This document shows positions 18,611 to 21,642 of a stretch of 21,642 bases of DNA, one piece after another (position 1 is the stretch's first letter; each line of letters opens with the position of its first letter). The notes below the pieces were generated by a model. That model worked only from the letters and a program-made list of their open reading frames with translations. It did no database searches and was not told the origin of the DNA. The stretch is from Protostelium mycophagum (taxonomy: Eukaryota; Evosea; Variosea; Protosteliida; Protosteliaceae). The position numbers and the translations under genes were made by a program. The stretch is taken from the NCBI GenBank assembly GCA_002081555.1, contig MZNV01000389.1, positions 1-21,642 on the forward strand, read 5' to 3'.

Positions 18611-20939
18611 ATGGGAAACGCACATAGAACGATGGTGTACAGAGAGGCCGTGTCGAAGTGTACGTTTTTCGTTGTATGATCTCTCATATTTGCAGTTGAC
18701 CCCAACGAATTGAACTCTCTCACAAAGACTTTCAGAGCTCTGGCAAAATATACAGAACCCACCAACAAAATTGACTTCGAAACATTAAAAAAACACCACC
18801 ATCAGCTCGATGAATTGATGGCTAAGCAGATCTATATTGGTTATATCAGAAGAAGCCCCACAGAAGGAGATCATCTGATCGATTACCAATCCTACGTATC
18901 TGGCGCCGCGATGTGTGTAGCTATCACAATCACATTTTCTTATGATGTCCAGGTGTTGCAGAGGGATAGAGGACGTCAAGATTCAATGTTGGTACTTCAT
19001 TTTTTTATGTGATTGATTTGATCCCTCACACCCACAGATATCTTTGAGATGTTTGATCTCAACAATTCAGGTCAGTCGTCCCATCTTCTTTAAAATCATC
19101 ATCATGACGATGTACAGGCCGTGTATCTCAGACAGATTTTGAGACAATGTTATTGAGTGTTGTTAAATCGGCCATCAGCATGGTACAGGCGGACGTCCTC
19201 CGTGATGAAGACGTGGATACACAAGACGATGATCACAAAGCGAGGATCGCGATGATATCGAGACAAGTCTTTGTCCATACGGGAACGATTGACTTCAAAG
19301 AGTTCAAGACGTGGCTGTTGCGAACAAAAAAAGTCGCCGATTTCATACAGTTTGTCATCAGAAGGTGACGTAATCGTTCAGAACATTCAATCTGTTCATC
19401 GTTGATTACTCATTACTCAAACAAGGATTCAAATCACTGATCAAGAATGTATATTTAGACGTGAAGATTTCATTTCATTCATGATCTTTTCATCCACTCA
19501 TAAAGAATGACATCCATTATGATGACATCACGATTGATGATCACAGAGAGTATGAGCCAGAATGTGATGTGCCGGCGTCTTTAGCGTTATCTACAGTAAC
19601 AACACCTATGACAATGGTTGGAAAAAGTGAGATGCTGACAGAGTCCCTCAGCAGCAAGGTTCGTAAAGAGTTTCAGGTCACGTCAATGTAAAATCACTTC
19701 TGATCGGACTTTGTGAATTCACGGTAACAAACACGTGTATAACCAAGGTCTCTGGCAGTTCTACAACGCTTTGCTTTGTAAAAAACTGCAACATAAAATG
19801 TGACATTTTGATGACATCTTCATGGTGATATCAATCATCTGACCTGCCCATAGCTCAAAGACTTACTCCCCTCTGATCACAGAGACCTTAATACCATACT
19901 TTTGTACAGCTCCACGATCCATGGATACTCCATGACCACGATGCACTACCTCTTGAACAATAAGAAGAGGGATGTGAGGAACCCGACCCTTTTGGTTGTA
20001 AAAGATTCGAACGGAAATGTGAGTCCATTTTTCCGTTGCTATTTTTAGTATCAAAAAAAAATTCTCTATGAAATACCGAATGAAATTTGATAACGTGAAC
20101 TGTGACGGTAGTTACCGAGAACGCAAACTGTAATAAATGATTCAAATTAAATTGTAGATATTCGGAGGGTTTGCAAGTGAATTATGGAAGAAGCATCACA
20201 GAGGGGCTTACGGTAATATGGACACTTTTATTTTCCGTATCCATGACAACGGTGAGACACATGTCAAAGTGACACATCTGACGTGTTCTGCAGAACGAGT
20301 CGAGGTCTTCAACTCGAGAATGAAGTGGTTGGACAAGAAGTCGGCTGACGCAACAAATGAGCCACTCCATAACTACATGTTCTCAGACGAAAACGGAATC
20401 GCTTTTGGTGGCGTAAAGTGAAATTTCTACGAGTTTTCAATGATTTTTCGTGGAACAAAAGAGCGTCTGTTTAGAAAATCTGAGATATCATTTTCTGATA
20501 TCATTCCAGGGGTTACCATGCACTATTTTTAGACGAGGCATTTTTGAAGTGAGTGATGACGTCACCAATTTTTCACAGATTGATCTTAGTGAAAAAATGA
20601 CTTGGGTTCTGGATGTTGACTATTACCACCATCCTGTGGCAGAGCCACATGAAAAAGTGGGATTACCGTCATCTCTCTGCTACCTTAACGTGACTGACAC
20701 GGTACAGTGGGTCAAGCAACCCCACCCGCACTTTTGCCAATCCGGCACTATCAGACCAGCCTGATTTCAAGTTGAAAACTGTGGAGCTGTGGGGCTTCTT
20801 CGAGAAGAGCAGGGCCAAATTCATTCTGGAAGAGAAGGAAGAGGATCCAAGCGTAAAGAAGAGTGTCCTTGATGATAAGGAGAACAGTTATGTTCTGGAC
20901 CTTCTGGGAAAAAATTACTCTGCGATGGTCAGAGATTAA
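18611..20939 (+). CDS. MEAK7: MEAK7 (TLDc domain protein, lysosomal/mTOR-linked)
   Basis: Homologue of MEAK7/TLDC1, an N-myristoylated lysosomal protein tied to mTOR signalling in human cells. Exons 18611-18659, 18696-18916, 18953-18974, 19038-19070, 19118-19364, 19382-19448, 19506-19662, 19861-20018, 20158-20251, 20294-20412, 20510-20548 and 20708-20939; about 478 residues (human 456). The N-terminus MGNAHR is a myristoylation signal. An EF-hand-like stretch contains FEMFDLNNSGRVSQTDF. FKTWLLRTKKVADFIQFVIR aligns with the human pre-TLDc segment. TLDc landmarks: LLPSDHRDLNTILLYSST, IHGYS, IFGGFASELWKKH, FIFRIHD, ENGIAFGG, YHALFLDEAFL, NPTRTFANPALSDQPDF and KTVELWGF. The tail SVLDDKENSYVLDLLGKN matches the human MEAK7 end. 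One intron would be only 17 nt (19365-19381). The 20412/20510 junction is off by one nucleotide in a plain GT-AG model. Confidence 0.9.
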
Positions 20940-20980
20940 AGACTTTGACTCTGATTCTCTTCATACAAAAAGATTTGATC

Positions 20981-21202
20981 ATGAAAAATACTTGTCGGTT
21001 CACTTACAGATTTCTGATTTCTTTCGATTATGGAATGAACGAAAAGTTTTGTAAAGAATCCACTGCAGGCAAAGTTTCTTGGAAAAGTGAAGATCGTCGA
21101 TTTGTGCCGCACCTGAAGTACCTTCAAAATAGAGTCAGAAGTGCTGATCACGTGACTTATGTCACTTTTGACGGACAGTTTTATTGTAATACGACAGCGT
21201 AA
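20981..21202 (+). CDS. hypothetical ORF, 73 residues
   Basis: Plus-strand frame from ATG 20981 to TAA 21201, starting MKNTCRFTYRFLISFDYGMN and ending DHVTYVTFDGQFYCNTTA. The last 40 codons look protein-like. On the opposite strand a 139-codon frame without an ATG start also crosses 20936-21355, so the coding strand is uncertain. No family recognised. Confidence 0.25.
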   Translation: MKNTCRFTYRFLISFDYGMNEKFCKESTAGKVSWKSEDRRFVPHLKYLQNRVRSADHVTYVTFDGQFYCNTTA

Positions 21203-21485
21203 TATTGGGGACTGGGCGTAAAATAACCCTCCAAAATTATAGTTAGGAATCTCCATTCGGTCCTGAGAATCCACAATCGCCAAAGGTGGAGCACAACTTA
21301 TCTTCATCCAGAAAATCGCCAGAATCCTGGCAACTGCTCCTGTTCTTGACAGCAAGCATTTCTGTCATTCAAAATGTAGACTTTGAGTGGTTGGTTATAC
21401 TGCGAGTTACTGAGTCGACATTTTGGAGGCTTAATGGAATCAGCAGACCCACTGAGGCACCATTCATTTTCTGCACAACACCAAG

Positions 21486-21642
21486 ATGCAAACCTCGGTC
21501 CTTCTGGCGCTTTTCGCTCTCTTCGCCCTCTCTCAAGCCATCTACCAGTGCACCTCGAACGGATACTGCTGCGTATGTACTTCCTCCCCCTGCACCATGT
21601 TGCCTGACACAGTTACCTGTGATGACGGATCCGCATGCCAAC
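21486..21642 (+). CDS. secreted cysteine-rich protein, 5' part only
   Basis: ATG 21486 starts MQTSVLLALFALFALSQA, a textbook signal peptide with likely cleavage after SQA. The mature part (IYQCTSNGYCCVCTSSPC, then TVTCDDGSACQ) has eight cysteines in about 34 residues and runs off the window. Codon use is GC-rich (CTT, CTC, GCC, TCC, TGC), unlike the AT-rich spacers. Such proteins are typically disulfide-stabilised secreted peptides, but no family can be named from this fragment. Confidence 0.7.
   Translation, partial: MQTSVLLALFALFALSQAIYQCTSNGYCCVCTSSPCTMLPDTVTCDDGSACQ

Noticed and set aside
20936-21355. 139-codon minus-strand frame
   Set aside because: No ATG start, no recognisable domain, and it overlaps the end of MEAK7 and another frame. 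Chance openness is likely.

Overview
The window is nuclear DNA of a compact eukaryotic genome. Most introns of the recognisable genes are GT-AG and only 36-65 nt long, with a minority of 96-416 nt. The gene set is animal-like: an RNF220-type RING E3 ligase and a MEAK7-type TLDc protein. It also shows motile cilia (DRC3) and respiring mitochondria (a bL9m ribosomal protein). I read it as a small-genome animal or a close unicellular relative of animals. The species cannot be named from this sequence.

Layout. The left end (1-440) holds an unresolved minus-strand coding fragment, then a tRNA-Lys(CTT) at 470-542 and a small four-exon gene (792-1259, +). An eIF4E2/4EHP-like cap-binding protein (1332-2371, -) is divergent from a small single-span membrane protein (2579-2847, +). 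DRC3 (2889-5587, -) is divergent from mitochondrial bL9 (5707-6361, +). A small secreted-looking protein lies at 6795-7004 (+). Importin-13 (7242-13240, -, about 23 exons) is divergent from RNF220 (13370-15423, +). Position 15581-16130 holds a decayed or unresolved coding relic (-). A four-span membrane protein (16197-16652), two small ORFs and ARFRP1 (17377-18475) run tandem on the minus strand. ARFRP1 is divergent from MEAK7 (18611-20939, +). The window ends inside a secreted cysteine-rich protein (21486-, +).

Architecture. The confident genes form four head-to-head pairs whose start codons lie 120-208 bp apart. Several 3' ends are extremely tight: the AATAAA signal overlaps or touches the stop codon in four genes. 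The genes are housekeeping functions with no shared pathway: translation control, ciliary regulation, mitochondrial translation, nuclear import, ubiquitin ligation, Golgi GTPase and lysosomal/mTOR-linked signalling.

Most notable signals. (1) A 73-bp inverted copy of the start of the RNF220 RING exon, including its 3' splice site, sits in an upstream intron, so the pre-mRNA could fold on its own splice acceptor. (2) Perfect TGACGTCA palindromes occur six times, all inside introns. (3) The 8-mer GTTGTAGA/TCTACAAC occurs about 14 times. (4) MEAK7 appears to need a 17-nt intron. Exon models were built by eye from splice motifs, reading phase and remembered family sequences; weak junctions are marked in the entries.
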